Shown in pieces: positions 1 to 8,476 of a DNA stretch of 53,069 nucleotides. The notes under the pieces were generated by a model. The model saw only the letters and a list, made by a program, of their open reading frames with translations, did not search any database and had not been told where the DNA came from. The first letter of the stretch is position 1. Every line of letters begins with the position of its first letter. Made by a program: the position numbers and the translations under genes. Source of the DNA: Rhodoferax sp. Its GTDB lineage: Bacteria > Pseudomonadota > Gammaproteobacteria > Burkholderiales > Burkholderiaceae_C. Location: positions 1 through 53,069 of the forward strand of contig NZ_JAAFHA010000019.1 of NCBI RefSeq assembly GCF_010365055.1, in the 5' to 3' direction.

Positions 1-102
1 TTTCGTTTACATCAATGCAATGAATACCGCCTATCAAAAAATAAATCCAATACCTCTTGATTTGGTGGGAAGTCCCTGTAGAGGGCTACAGGCCAAATAA
101 GC

Positions 103-1143
103 CTAAACTTTTTGGCAAACTGACACGCGGTACTGCCCAGGCCCCTGACCCTGCCAGCCCTTGAAGGCATGATGAAACGCTGGCGTATCCTGAAAACCCA
201 GCAGATAAGCCACCTCGGCCACCGGCATGGCCGAGTTGCCCAGGTAATGGCGAGCCAACTCGTGCCGACTGCTGTCCAGCAGCGTCTGATAAGCCACCCC
301 CACATCCGCCAGACGGCGCTGCAGGGTGCGGGTGGACAGGTGCAGGTCGGAGGCGACGCTGGCGAGTTTGACTGGGCCGCTTCCCAGACGACCAGAAATA
401 CTTTGGCGCACCTGGGCCACGATGCCCACGTCCTGCGGATAGCGCGCTTGCAGCAAGGCCTCGGCATGCTGCTGCAGCAGCGGCAACAAGGCCTTGTTGG
501 CCTGTGGGATCGGCCAGGTCAATACCGAGGCCGGAAAGATTGCCCGGTTTTCAGATTCGCCCCAACGCAGACGCGCCCCACTCCACTGCGCAATGCGCGC
601 CGCCGTGGCGGCGTCGGTCGCGTGCGTGAATTCCAGCTCAAAGTCGCTCAGGGGCCTGCCGACCAGCCATTGGGCGCAGGTCTGAATGCCCGAGAACACC
701 GACTCCGCCAGCGCACCCGCAGCCGCATGGGCGGCGCAGTCGTTACGCCAAGCGTAAACCACCCTGTCGCCGCGCCGGCTAAAACTGGAGCGACCCAGGT
801 CGTGCACCAAAGACTCAAAGCGCAATACCTGTTGCAGTGCATCCCCCAGGGTCGCACACGCCAGCAGCAAGATACCGTTGACGCCATGGCTGGTGGGCTT
901 GACGGCCTGCCCCAGGCGCCAGCCAAACAGCGGCCCAGCTTGGGTGCGAGCCGCCTGCAGCAGGTCCAGGTAAGCCACTACCGACACATCTTCATCGCCG
1001 ATGGCGGCGCGCCCGAGGGTCGCGATCAACCGCGTGTCGTCCAGCCCCTGGGCACGCGCTGCATCCCACAGCGTGTGAGCATAGGGCGCCACCACGCGCG
1101 CGCTTGGAGCGACGGCGGGGCTTGAGCAATCGGTTGACGGCAT
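103..1143 (-). CDS. AraC-family transcriptional regulator
   Basis: 346 residues with an ATG start. The C-terminal part from about residue 263 is an AraC-type double helix-turn-helix: a first helix pair around the segment LHLSTRTLQRRL and a second around VAEVAYLLGFQDTPAFHHAFKGW, ending in a G-x-Y-R signature. The N-terminal ~250 residues match the layout of the arabinose-binding-type ligand domain found in the OruR/ArgR-like branch of the family. It probably binds a small metabolite and activates a neighbouring promoter. It lies 151 bp downstream of gudD on the same strand, at the edge of the aldarate island, so it may regulate that island, but nothing in the sequence proves it. The fold is sure; the target is unknown. 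Confidence 0.9.
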   Translation of the reverse strand: MPSTDCSSPAVAPSARVVAPYAHTLWDAARAQGLDDTRLIATLGRAAIGDEDVSVVAYLDLLQAARTQAGPLFGWRLGQAVKPTSHGVNGILLLACATLGDALQQVLRFESLVHDLGRSSFSRRGDRVVYAWRNDCAAHAAAGALAESVFSGIQTCAQWLVGRPLSDFELEFTHATDAATAARIAQWSGARLRWGESENRAIFPASVLTWPIPQANKALLPLLQQHAEALLQARYPQDVGIVAQVRQSISGRLGSGPVKLASVASDLHLSTRTLQRRLADVGVAYQTLLDSSRHELARHYLGNSAMPVAEVAYLLGFQDTPAFHHAFKGWQGQGPGQYRVSVCQKV

Positions 1144-1294
1144 CGCGCCATGATAGTCGCGCGCCTTTGCCTTGAAGCTGGCGGCTCGCCAACCGCCAAG
1201 TCTTCAATAGCGGCTGACAATGCAGAGAGGCAACCTTCATGCGAACGCCACGAAATCGCGTCTCAACCGACAAGCTGTCGTGTCAATTCCTGGC

Positions 1295-2632
1295 TCAGCG
1301 CACCAGGCTTGGGCTCTTGGGGTTGAACTTCCAGCCGGGCATCAGGTACTGCATGGCGATGGCATCGTCACGCGCGCTTAAAGCCTGTTGCAGATAGAGC
1401 TGATGCGCTTTTTCCACTTCAACCATGTCCAGTTCAATGCCCAAACCAGCTTGGGTCGGCACGGTGATGCTGCCGTCCACAATCTGCAGTGGCGCCTTGG
1501 TGAGTCGCTGGCCGTCCTGCCAGATCCAGTGGGTGTCGATCGCCGTCACTTTGCCCGGCGCGCTTGCTGCCACATGGGTGAACATGGCCAAGGAGATGTC
1601 AAAGTGGTTGTTGGAATGCGAGCCCCAGGTGAGGCCATTCATCTGGCACAACTGCGCCACCCGTACCGAGCCTTGCATGGTCCAGAAATGCGGGTCGGCC
1701 AGCGGAATGTCGACCGAGTGCAGCGCGATCGAATGCGCCATCTCGCGCCAGTCGGTGGCGATCATGTTGGTGGCAGTCAGCAGCCCGGTCTCGCGGCGGA
1801 ACTCGGCCATCACTTCACGGCCTGAGAACACACCTTCGGCGCCACAAGGATCTTCGGCATAGGCGAGTGCATCACGGTGGTCGCGACACATACGGATGGC
1901 ATCTTTCAAGAGCCAGCCGCCGTTGGGATCCAGCGTGATCCGTGCCTCGGGAAAACGCGCGTGCAGGGCCTCCACCGCTTCCATTTCTTCCTCACCGCGC
2001 AGCACGCCGCCTTTGAGCTTGAAGTCCTTGAAGCCGTAGCGCGCGTAAGCGGCTTCGGCCAGTCTGACCACCGCTTGGGCGTCCATGGCTGTTTCATGGC
2101 GCAAGCGCAACCAGTCGTCGTTTTGGTCAGGTTCGCTCACATAGGGCAGGTCGGTGAGCGTGCGGTCGGCCACGTAAAACAGGTAACCGAGCACGGCCAC
2201 GCTGCTGCGCTGTTGGCCCTCCCCCAACAAGGCGGCCACCGGCACGCCCAGGTGCTGGCCCAGCAAGTCCAGCATGGCACTTTCAACCGCAGTCACGGCA
2301 TGGATGGCGACGCGCAAATCAAAGGTCTGCAGCCCGCGGCCACCGCTGTCACGGTCGGCAAAAGCGACGCGCAAGCGGTTGAGGATGCTGTTCCAGTTGC
2401 CTACCGATTGCCCGACGATCAGGTCTTTTGCGGCTTCCAGCGTCTGGCGAATTTTTTCGCCGCCGGGCACCTCGCCCACACCGGTGTGGCCGGCGCTGTC
2501 GGTCAGGATGACGATGTTGCGGGTGAAAAACGGGCCGTGCGCGCCGCTCAGGTTGAGCAACATGCCGTCATGCCCGGCCACGGGAATGACTTGCATGCGT
2601 TGGATGGTGGGTGTGTGCGTGGTATCAGGCAT
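1295..2632 (-). CDS. gudD: Glucarate dehydratase (enolase superfamily)
   Basis: 445 residues from the ATG at 2632. A longer frame opens at a TTG at 2671, but the N-terminus [22 protein letters not shown] matches the known start of GudD closely, so the ATG is preferred. Catalytic features of the mandelate-racemase/GlucD group are present: KLKGG (the KxK lysine, near residue 205), the metal ligands in DPNGGW and YAEDP, the Asn in ATNM, and the ADPHFW aspartate plus [11 protein letters not shown] histidine pair. It converts D-glucarate (and probably L-idarate) to 5-keto-4-deoxy-D-glucarate in the cytoplasm. It lies downstream of the gntR-type gene on the same strand and is separated from the plus-strand pathway genes by that regulator. 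The product feeds garL. Confidence 0.96.
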   Translation of the reverse strand: MPDTTHTPTIQRMQVIPVAGHDGMLLNLSGAHGPFFTRNIVILTDSAGHTGVGEVPGGEKIRQTLEAAKDLIVGQSVGNWNSILNRLRVAFADRDSGGRGLQTFDLRVAIHAVTAVESAMLDLLGQHLGVPVAALLGEGQQRSSVAVLGYLFYVADRTLTDLPYVSEPDQNDDWLRLRHETAMDAQAVVRLAEAAYARYGFKDFKLKGGVLRGEEEMEAVEALHARFPEARITLDPNGGWLLKDAIRMCRDHRDALAYAEDPCGAEGVFSGREVMAEFRRETGLLTATNMIATDWREMAHSIALHSVDIPLADPHFWTMQGSVRVAQLCQMNGLTWGSHSNNHFDISLAMFTHVAASAPGKVTAIDTHWIWQDGQRLTKAPLQIVDGSITVPTQAGLGIELDMVEVEKAHQLYLQQALSARDDAIAMQYLMPGWKFNPKSPSLVR

Positions 2633-2811
2633 GAAACGGCTCGCTGAAGTTGAGTTGCAGAATCTAGTCAATAGACATCGTACAACTTGATCGCATTTCT
2701 TACAACCGGGTTATCCTGAATACTGGCACTCACGCGCACCGGTCTGTAGCGAGTTCCGACCGTCGCAGTTGCGTCAGCCGCGAGGCCTTCTTCGACGCCA
2801 TGGGCACGCGC

Positions 2812-3558
2812 TCACGCCAGGGCAAGCTGCGCCCTGCGCAGGCGCTCGCGGCTGTTGTTCAGGTGGGTGCGCATGGCCGCGCGTGCCGCTTCAGCATCCT
2901 GGTTGCGGATGGCATTGAAAATACTCTCGTGGTCGCCGTGCACCCTTTGCAGGTAGTTCGAGCGGCCCTCTGGCGCGCTGTTGGGCGTGTTGACCCGGGC
3001 GCGCGGAATGATCATGGTGCCCAGGTAGGTCATCAGGTCGGCAAAGTGCCGATTACCCGTGGCGCGGGCCACTTCCATGTGAAATTCAAAATCTGAAGGT
3101 AGCGTATCTGCGTCATGCTCGATAGCGTTTGAAAATGTCACCAAGGCCTTTTCCATGTTGGCCAGGTTGCTATCACTTCTGCGTTGCGCGGCCAAGCCCG
3201 CGGCCTCGGTTTCCAGGCTGATACGCAGCTCCAGCAACAAGATCACGTCGGCCACGGTTGAGAAATCGTCTTCGGCAATCTTGAAGTTGCTGGTGTCGGG
3301 CGCACTCAGGGCAAAGGTGCCAATGCCGTGGCGGGTCTCCACCAGCCTGGAGGCCTGCATATGCGACAAAGCCTCACGCACTACGGTGCGGCTCACATCA
3401 AAGCGCGCCATGATTTCAGCTTCGGTCGGCAACTTGTCGCCGGGCTTGATCTGGCCGCCTTTGATGTTGCCAGCCAGGTCATCGACGATGACCTGCACCA
3501 GGCCCCGCGTTCGGCGCGGGCGACTTGCTGACGGACTAGGGGTTTTCCATGATTCCAT
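2812..3558 (-). CDS. GntR/FadR-subfamily transcriptional regulator (FCD domain)
   Basis: 248 residues. Residues ~17-85 form a winged helix-turn-helix of the GntR type (GDKLPTEAEIMARFDVSRTVVREAL, then a wing ending ETRHGIGTFAL). Residues ~105-235 are an all-helical FCD effector domain, with LRISLETEAAGLAA and a conserved D-x3-H metal-binding pattern in DFEFHMEVARATGN and the later HGDHESIFNAI. FadR-type members with FCD domains commonly bind sugar acids or other carboxylates. It sits at the divergent junction of the aldarate island, facing uronate dehydrogenase, with a perfect palindrome (3605-3617) just upstream. The natural reading is an autoregulated repressor of the uronate/aldarate genes; ligand and operator are inferred. 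Confidence 0.95.
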   Translation of the reverse strand: MESWKTPSPSASRPRRTRGLVQVIVDDLAGNIKGGQIKPGDKLPTEAEIMARFDVSRTVVREALSHMQASRLVETRHGIGTFALSAPDTSNFKIAEDDFSTVADVILLLELRISLETEAAGLAAQRRSDSNLANMEKALVTFSNAIEHDADTLPSDFEFHMEVARATGNRHFADLMTYLGTMIIPRARVNTPNSAPEGRSNYLQRVHGDHESIFNAIRNQDAEAARAAMRTHLNNSRERLRRAQLALA

Positions 3559-3604
3559 ATAAAAACGCTTGACTCACTGAATGCGGGTGATCACAATTTG
3601 CAAT

Positions 3605-3617
3605 GTTGTCAGACAAC
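3605..3617. promoter_or_regulatory. Palindromic operator candidate GTTGTCAGACAAC
   Basis: A perfect 13-bp inverted repeat (GTTGTC-A-GACAAC) lies 46 bp upstream of the gntR-type start and 92 bp upstream of the udh start, between the two divergent genes. Operators of FadR-subfamily regulators are typically short palindromes of this shape, so it is most simply the binding site of the adjacent regulator. The same 13-mer recurs at 11395-11407. Assignment to this regulator is an inference. Confidence 0.65.
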
Positions 3618-3709
3618 CTATGACTGACAAGTGAAAAGATGAATCGAATGTAAAGCGAGAAACTGGAAAAGTCCAGTGCCTGCGCAGATTTCCTGAAGTG
3701 AGTGAAAAA

Positions 3710-4519
3710 ATGACCATCAAGGCGCATCAGAGATTGTTGCTCACCGGCGCCGCCGGCGGTTTGGGTCAGGCCCTGCGCGAGCGGCTCAAAGCCAATTGTG
3801 AGGTGCTGCGTTTGTCAGACCGTGTCGACTTTGGCCCAGCCGCAGCAGACGAAGAAATCATGCTGGCTGACCTGGCCGACGCGCAGGCGGTCGACGCCAT
3901 GGTGCAGGGCGTGCAAGCCATCGTGCACCTCGGTGGTGTGTCGGTCGAAGGCCCGTTTGGTCCGATCTTGCAGGCCAACATTCTGGGCCTGTACAACCTG
4001 TATGAAGCCGCCCGATTGCACGGCGTGATGCGCGTGGTATTTGCCAGTTCCAACCACGTCACCGGCTTCTATCGCCAGTGCGACACCATTGACGCCAGCG
4101 CCCCGCCGCGCCCGGACAGCCTGTATGGCGTCAGCAAGGCCTTTGGTGAAGACCTGTCGCGCTTCTACTTTGACCGCTATGGCATCGAGACGGCGTGTGT
4201 GCGGATCGGCTCATCCTTCCCCGAACCCAAAGACCGGCGCATGCTGGCCACCTGGCTGAGTTTTGACGACCTGCACCGGCTGATCACGGCCTGCCTCACC
4301 ACGCCGGTGCTGGGCCACAGCATCGTGTTTGGCATGTCCGACAACGCCGTCACCTGGTGGGACAACAATCAGGCCCGCCACATTGGCTATGTGCCACAAG
4401 ACAGTTCGGACGTGTTTCGTGACGCGGTGTACGCGCGCACGTCGGCGCCAGACTTGAGCGACCCGGTCGCCCAATTCCAGGGCGGCGGCTTTGTCGTGGC
4501 CGGCCCGTTTGCTTTCTGA
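3710..4519 (+). CDS. udh: Uronate dehydrogenase (NAD-dependent, SDR/epimerase family)
   Basis: 269 residues from the ATG at 3710. An in-frame GTG lies 12 bases earlier, but the ATG places the Rossmann motif LLLTGAAGGLGQ at the position usual in Udh proteins. Other landmarks are VHLGGVSVEGPF, the catalytic Ser in FASSNHVTGFY, the YGVSK catalytic Tyr-Lys pair near residue 136, and RIGSSFPEPKDRRMLATWLS, all typical of bacterial uronate dehydrogenase. It oxidises D-glucuronate and D-galacturonate to the aldarolactones with NAD+. It is the first gene of the plus-strand run, 13 bp before the SMP-30 lactonase that would open the product. The upstream palindrome suggests GntR-type control. Confidence 0.94.
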   Translation: MTIKAHQRLLLTGAAGGLGQALRERLKANCEVLRLSDRVDFGPAAADEEIMLADLADAQAVDAMVQGVQAIVHLGGVSVEGPFGPILQANILGLYNLYEAARLHGVMRVVFASSNHVTGFYRQCDTIDASAPPRPDSLYGVSKAFGEDLSRFYFDRYGIETACVRIGSSFPEPKDRRMLATWLSFDDLHRLITACLTTPVLGHSIVFGMSDNAVTWWDNNQARHIGYVPQDSSDVFRDAVYARTSAPDLSDPVAQFQGGGFVVAGPFAF

Positions 4520-4532
4520 TCGCTGACTTACC

Positions 4533-5453
4533 ATGACCCTGCCCAAAGCTGAGTTGGTGCTCGATGCCCGCAACGCGGTGGGCGAAAGCCCGGTGTGGAG
4601 TCCCGCCGAGCAGGCGCTGTACTGGGTTGACATCCCGGCGCGCACGCTGAACCGCTGGACGCTGGCCACCCAGGGTTTGAGCACCTGGCAGGCGCCGGAG
4701 ATGCTGGCCTGTGTGGCGCCCATGGCCGGCGGCCACTGGATCGTCGGTGCCGAGAGCGGTATTTTTGAGTTGACGCCGCAAGCCGATGGTCAGCTCGGTT
4801 TTGAGCGCCTGGCCACAGTCAGCCACGCCTCAGAGGGCATGCGCTTCAATGATGGTCGGTGCGACCGCCAGGGCCGTTTTCTGGCTGGCACCATGTTGAT
4901 GGATATGGCCTCTAGCCAAGGTGAGGGCTGCGTCTACAGCTATCAAAGCAGCAGCAACGGCGCAGGGCAACTGGTCAAGCTGTTGGACGGTTTCAAAACC
5001 CCCAACGGCATGGCCTTCAGCCCGGATGGCCGCACCCTGTACTTATCCGACTCGCACCCCACAGTGCAGTTGATCTGGGCTTTTGACTATGACCCAGCCA
5101 CCGGAACACCCTCCAACCGCCGGGTTTTTGTCGACATGACCCCCCTGCCCGGCCGCCCCGACGGCGCTGCGGTGGATGCTGATGGTTGCTACTGGATTTG
5201 TGGCAACGACGCGGGTCTGGTGCACCGCTTCACGCCCGATGGCAAGCTGGATCAGTCGCTGGCCGTGCCGGTCAAGAAGCCCGCCATGTGTTCCTTTGGT
5301 GGCCGGAATCTGGACACCCTATTTGTGACATCGATACGCCCGCAAGGTGTCGATCTGTCTGACCAGCCGCTGGCGGGTGGCCTGTTCGCGCTGCATCCCG
5401 GCGTTTGCGGCCTGCCCGAGCCGATGTTTTCCCCTGTTCCTGTCAGTCGTTAA
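4533..5453 (+). CDS. SMP-30/gluconolactonase-family aldarolactonase
   Basis: 306 residues, a six-bladed beta-propeller of the SMP-30/regucalcin type. Metal ligands are visible as the Glu in GESPVWSP, the Asn in TPNGMAFSPDGRTLYLSDS and the Asp in GRPDGAAVDADG. Family members hydrolyse sugar lactones with a divalent metal. Placement directly after udh points to opening of the galactaro- or glucarolactone made by that enzyme. One copy of the interspersed repeat (4903-4950, minus orientation) is translated at residues ~124-139, in the region between GTMLMDM and the SYQSSS stretch. The exact lactone is inferred from context. Confidence 0.92.
   Translation: MTLPKAELVLDARNAVGESPVWSPAEQALYWVDIPARTLNRWTLATQGLSTWQAPEMLACVAPMAGGHWIVGAESGIFELTPQADGQLGFERLATVSHASEGMRFNDGRCDRQGRFLAGTMLMDMASSQGEGCVYSYQSSSNGAGQLVKLLDGFKTPNGMAFSPDGRTLYLSDSHPTVQLIWAFDYDPATGTPSNRRVFVDMTPLPGRPDGAAVDADGCYWICGNDAGLVHRFTPDGKLDQSLAVPVKKPAMCSFGGRNLDTLFVTSIRPQGVDLSDQPLAGGLFALHPGVCGLPEPMFSPVPVSR
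4903..4950 (-). repeat. Interspersed repeat copy 1 (TAGCT-N20-GGCT family), inside the lactonase gene
   Basis: On the minus strand it reads TTTGATAGCT, 20 variable bases, then GGCTAGAGGCC. Seven copies in the window share the TAGCT box, exactly 20 intervening bases and a GGCT or GGCC box, six of them with GC at positions 7-8 of the spacer. This copy is entirely coding and shares TAGACGCAG with copy 6 in rsxB. Confidence 0.7.
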
Positions 5454-5492
5454 TTAGTCAGTCTTTCAACCTGGTCACTCAAGGAGACAACC

Positions 5493-6476
5493 ATGACCTT
5501 TCGCAGAACCCTTCTCGCCGCCGCCGTTGCTGCTGTAGCGCTCTCGGCCGCCTTCAGCGCCAATGCACAAAACATCGTGCTCAAGGCATCCGACACGCAC
5601 CCGGCCGGTTACCCGACCGTGGTCGCGGTCGAGAACATGGGAAAAAAGCTCGATGCTGCCACCAATGGCCGCATCACGGTCAAGATGTTCCCGGGTGCGG
5701 TCTTGGGCGAAGAGAAAGCCGTGGTCGAGCAAGTGCAGATTGGCGCCATCCAGATCGCCCGCATCTCGCTGGGCGTGGTTGGCCCGGTCGCGCCGGATGT
5801 GAATGTGTTCAACATGCCGTTTGTGTTCCGTGACATTGCCCACATGCGCGCCGTGATCGACGGCCCCATCGGCGTTGAGCTGCTCGACAAAGTCACCAAC
5901 AGCCCGGCCCGCCTGGTGGCCCTGGGCTGGATGGACGGCGGCGCACGCAGCCTGTACACCAAAAAGATGGTCAAGACCCCGGCTGACCTCAAGGGCGTGA
6001 AGGTCCGCATGATGGGTAACCCGCTGTTTGTCGACACTATGAACGCCATGGGTGGCAACGGCATTGCCATGGGCTACGGCGAGGTGTTTGGCGCCCTGCA
6101 AACCGGTGTCATTGACGGTGCTGAGAACAACCCACCGAGCTTCTTCACCTCCAACCATTACAACGCGGGCACCAAGTATTACGCCCAGACCAACCACCTG
6201 ATCATTCCTGAGATCCTGGTAATGTCCAAGGTCACTTGGGACAAGCTCTCTGACGCCGACAAAGCGCTGGTGAAAAGACTCTCGCGTGAAGCCCAGATGG
6301 ACCAACGCGTCTTGTGGGACAAGAGCGTGGCCGACTATTCCGCCAAGCTCAAAGCCGCTGGCATTGAATTTGTGCCTGTGGACCAAAAGCTGTTTTATGA
6401 CGCCACCGCCCCGGTGCGTGCCAAGTACGGCGCCGACTATGCCGATCTGATGAATCGCATTGACGCCACCAAGTAA
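5493..6476 (+). CDS. TRAP transporter solute-binding protein (DctP family)
   Basis: 327 residues with a clear signal peptide: MTFRRTLLAAA, a hydrophobic core and cleavage after FSANA. The mature protein has the DctP fold with KMFPGAVLGEEKAVVEQVQIGAIQIARIS, the mid-domain KGVKVRMMGNPLFVDTMNAMGG with its ligand-binding arginine, and ALQTGVIDGAENN. An RBS (AAGGAG) precedes the ATG. It is periplasmic and delivers ligand to the DctQM permease encoded next. TRAP binding proteins of related bacteria bind D-glucuronate and D-galacturonate, and the udh-lactonase context supports that ligand here. Its 5' leader and signal sequence are nearly identical to those of the unrelated TctC-type gene at 8477. 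Confidence 0.94.
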   Translation: MTFRRTLLAAAVAAVALSAAFSANAQNIVLKASDTHPAGYPTVVAVENMGKKLDAATNGRITVKMFPGAVLGEEKAVVEQVQIGAIQIARISLGVVGPVAPDVNVFNMPFVFRDIAHMRAVIDGPIGVELLDKVTNSPARLVALGWMDGGARSLYTKKMVKTPADLKGVKVRMMGNPLFVDTMNAMGGNGIAMGYGEVFGALQTGVIDGAENNPPSFFTSNHYNAGTKYYAQTNHLIIPEILVMSKVTWDKLSDADKALVKRLSREAQMDQRVLWDKSVADYSAKLKAAGIEFVPVDQKLFYDATAPVRAKYGADYADLMNRIDATK

Positions 6477-6496
6477 GAACGTCGCAGCCTTCAGCG

Positions 6497-6513
6497 CGCG
6501 GCCAAAGGCCGCG
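6497..6513 (+). promoter_or_regulatory. Intercistronic hairpin between TRAP binding protein and permease genes
   Basis: CGCGGCC-AAA-GGCCGCG is a perfect 7-bp GC-only stem with a three-base loop, 20 bases after the dctP stop. There is no U-tract, so it is not a classical terminator. Such stems after binding-protein genes usually protect the upstream message or cause partial termination, giving more binding protein than permease. The role is inferred. Confidence 0.5.
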
Positions 6514-6590
6514 GCGATCCACCTGCACGTGGGTTGCCGCGCCCTGCACGCCACGCCAGCGCATTGACTCTCCATCCGTGAGGCAGCCCC

Positions 6591-7118
6591 ATGAAAAACA
6601 AACTACTGCACTTCAATGATGCGCTCTATCTGGCCTGCATCTGGGTATCGGGCATCTCAGTGCTGGTCATGTCCTTGATTGTTCCCTGGGGCATCTTTGC
6701 CCGCTATGTGCTGGGTACCGGCTCACCTTGGCCAGAGCCGGTGGCCGTGATGCTGATGGTGGTATTCACATTTTTTGGTGCCTCGGCCGCCTACCGGGCG
6801 CGCGCCCACATTGCCGTGGCAATGGTCACCGACCGCTTGCCCAAGAAAATGCAGCTGCTGCTGAGCAGCCTGATCGATGTGCTGATGCTGATCGTGGCGC
6901 TCTTTGTGACGGTGTATGGCACCAAGCTGTGCCTGGAAACCATGAACCAGAGCATTGGGCAACTCCCATGGATGCCGGTCGGCGTGACTTATTTGCCGGT
7001 GCCATTGGGTGGACTCACCACCGTTATTTTTGTGCTGGAGCATATCGTCTTTGGCCAGCAAGGTAACCGTGCCGTGGTGACGTTTGACCATGAAAAAGTG
7101 AAAGCAGAGGCCGCCTGA
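6591..7118 (+). CDS. TRAP transporter small permease (DctQ family)
   Basis: 175 residues with four predicted membrane segments (about residues 15-38, 50-72, 88-112, 132-152). The DctQ landmarks are RYVLGTGSPWPEPVAVMLMVVFTFFGASAAYRARAHI, including the conserved W-x-E-x3 pattern. It is an inner-membrane helper subunit that pairs with the large permease. The stop overlaps the start of the next gene by one base (TGATG), indicating translational coupling. It is 114 bp downstream of the binding protein, with a hairpin in between. Confidence 0.93.
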   Translation: MKNKLLHFNDALYLACIWVSGISVLVMSLIVPWGIFARYVLGTGSPWPEPVAVMLMVVFTFFGASAAYRARAHIAVAMVTDRLPKKMQLLLSSLIDVLMLIVALFVTVYGTKLCLETMNQSIGQLPWMPVGVTYLPVPLGGLTTVIFVLEHIVFGQQGNRAVVTFDHEKVKAEAA

Positions 7119-8401
7119 TGGATGCATTGGTATTGCTGGGTTCGTTCCTGGTCTTGATTGTTCTGGGCATGCCCGTGGCTTATGCGATGGGCTTGTCGGC
7201 ACTCATTGGTGCGTGGTGGATCGACATTCCGGCGGACGCCATCATGATCGCCATAGCCGGCGGCGTGAACAAATTCTCGCTGCTGGCAATCCCGTTTTTT
7301 GTGCTGGCCGGAGCCATCATGGCCGAGGGCGGCATGTCACACCGGCTGGTTGCATTTGCCAGTGTTCTGGTCGGTTTTGTACGTGGTGGCTTGTCGCTGG
7401 TCAACATCCTGGCCTCCACCTTTTTTGGCGCCATATCGGGCTCGTCCATGGCCGATACCGCGTCCATCGGCTCGGTGCTGATCCCTGAGATGGAAAAAAA
7501 GGGCTACCCGCGTGACTTTGCCACAGCCGTCACCATCAGCGGCTCGGTGCAGGCGATTCTGATTCCGCCCAGCCACAACGCGGTGATTTACTCGCTGGCC
7601 GCCGGCGGTTCGGTGTCGATCGCCGCGCTGTTTCTGGCCGGTGTCCTGCCGGGCTTGATACTGGGGCTGACGCTGGCCGTCATGTGTCTGTTCATCGCCA
7701 AGAAGAAAGACTTCCCTAAGGGTCGCACGATTCCCATGAAGGAGGCCATCAAGATCTGTGTCGATGCGCTCTGGGGTTTGATGACCATGGTGATCATTCT
7801 GGGCGGCATTTTGTCGGGGGTGTTTACCGCCACGGAGTCCGCTTCGGTGGCTGTGATCTGGGCCTTTTTTGTCACCATGTTCATCTACCGTGACTACAAG
7901 TGGAACGAACTGCCCAAGCTGGTGCACCGCACCGTTAAGACGCTGGCGATTGTGATGATCCTGATCGGCTTTGCCGCCAGCTTTGGCTACATCATGACCC
8001 TGATGCAGATTCCGCAGCAGATCACCACCCTGTTCACGAGTGTCTCCACTGACAAGTATGTGGTGCTGCTGATGATCAACATCCTGCTGCTGCTCCTGGG
8101 CACGCTGATGGACATGGCGCCGTTGATTTTGATCATGACCCCAATCCTGCTGCCGATCGTCACCACCTTGGGGGTGGACCCGGTGCACTTCGGCATGATC
8201 ATGATGCTCAACCTGGCCATGGGCCTGATCACCCCCCCGGTCGGTGGCGTGCTGTTTGTGGGCGCGGCGGTGGCCAAACTGCCGATCGAGCGGGTCGTCA
8301 AAGCGCTGTACCCGTTTTTTGGCGCCCTGCTGCTGGTGCTGATGGCCGTCACTTACATCCCCGCGCTGTCACTGTGGCTGCCCGGCGTGCTTCTCAAATA
8401 G
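7118..8401 (+). CDS. TRAP transporter large permease (DctM family)
   Basis: 427 residues and highly hydrophobic, about twelve membrane segments. Family signatures are VNKFSLLAIPFFVLAGAIMAEGGMSHRLVAFA, the FFGAISGSSMADTASIGSVLIPEMEKKGYP loop, and the C-terminal GLITPPVGGVLFVGAAVAKLPIERV. It is the Na+-driven translocation subunit of the TRAP system, acting with the two genes before it. It is probably the last gene of a TRAP sub-operon: a hairpin without a U-tract follows at 8402-8420, then the TctC-type gene. The uronate substrate is inferred from the neighbours. Confidence 0.95.
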   Translation: MDALVLLGSFLVLIVLGMPVAYAMGLSALIGAWWIDIPADAIMIAIAGGVNKFSLLAIPFFVLAGAIMAEGGMSHRLVAFASVLVGFVRGGLSLVNILASTFFGAISGSSMADTASIGSVLIPEMEKKGYPRDFATAVTISGSVQAILIPPSHNAVIYSLAAGGSVSIAALFLAGVLPGLILGLTLAVMCLFIAKKKDFPKGRTIPMKEAIKICVDALWGLMTMVIILGGILSGVFTATESASVAVIWAFFVTMFIYRDYKWNELPKLVHRTVKTLAIVMILIGFAASFGYIMTLMQIPQQITTLFTSVSTDKYVVLLMINILLLLLGTLMDMAPLILIMTPILLPIVTTLGVDPVHFGMIMMLNLAMGLITPPVGGVLFVGAAVAKLPIERVVKALYPFFGALLLVLMAVTYIPALSLWLPGVLLK

Positions 8402-8420
8402 GCAGAACCCCAAGTTCTGC
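8402..8420 (+). terminator. Hairpin after the TRAP genes (weak terminator or attenuator)
   Basis: GCAGAAC and GTTCTGC form a 7-bp stem around a five-base loop immediately after the dctM stop codon. It lacks a run of T, so strong intrinsic termination is unlikely. It may separate the TRAP and Tct transcription units. Confidence 0.35.
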
Positions 8421-8476
8421 GCCCTGCTTGCCCGTCACTTTCCATTACTTAACCTAGTCAATTCAAGGAGCACTCC

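Noticed and set aside
74..91. CCTGTAG-AGGG-CTACAGG hairpin downstream of the AraC-type gene, considered as a terminator or an eighth repeat copy
   Set aside because: No T run follows on the minus strand, and the TAGCT box with 20-base spacing of the repeat family is missing.
1268..1280. CGACA-AGC-TGTCG inverted repeat between gudD and the AraC-type gene, considered as an operator
   Set aside because: Short, single occurrence and not clearly placed relative to a promoter; too weak to report as a site.
3085..3150. Repeat-like bases inside the gntR-type gene (CGATAGCG, GGTAGCG)
   Set aside because: They do not contain TAGCT with the fixed 20-base spacing, and the protein aligns normally with the family there.
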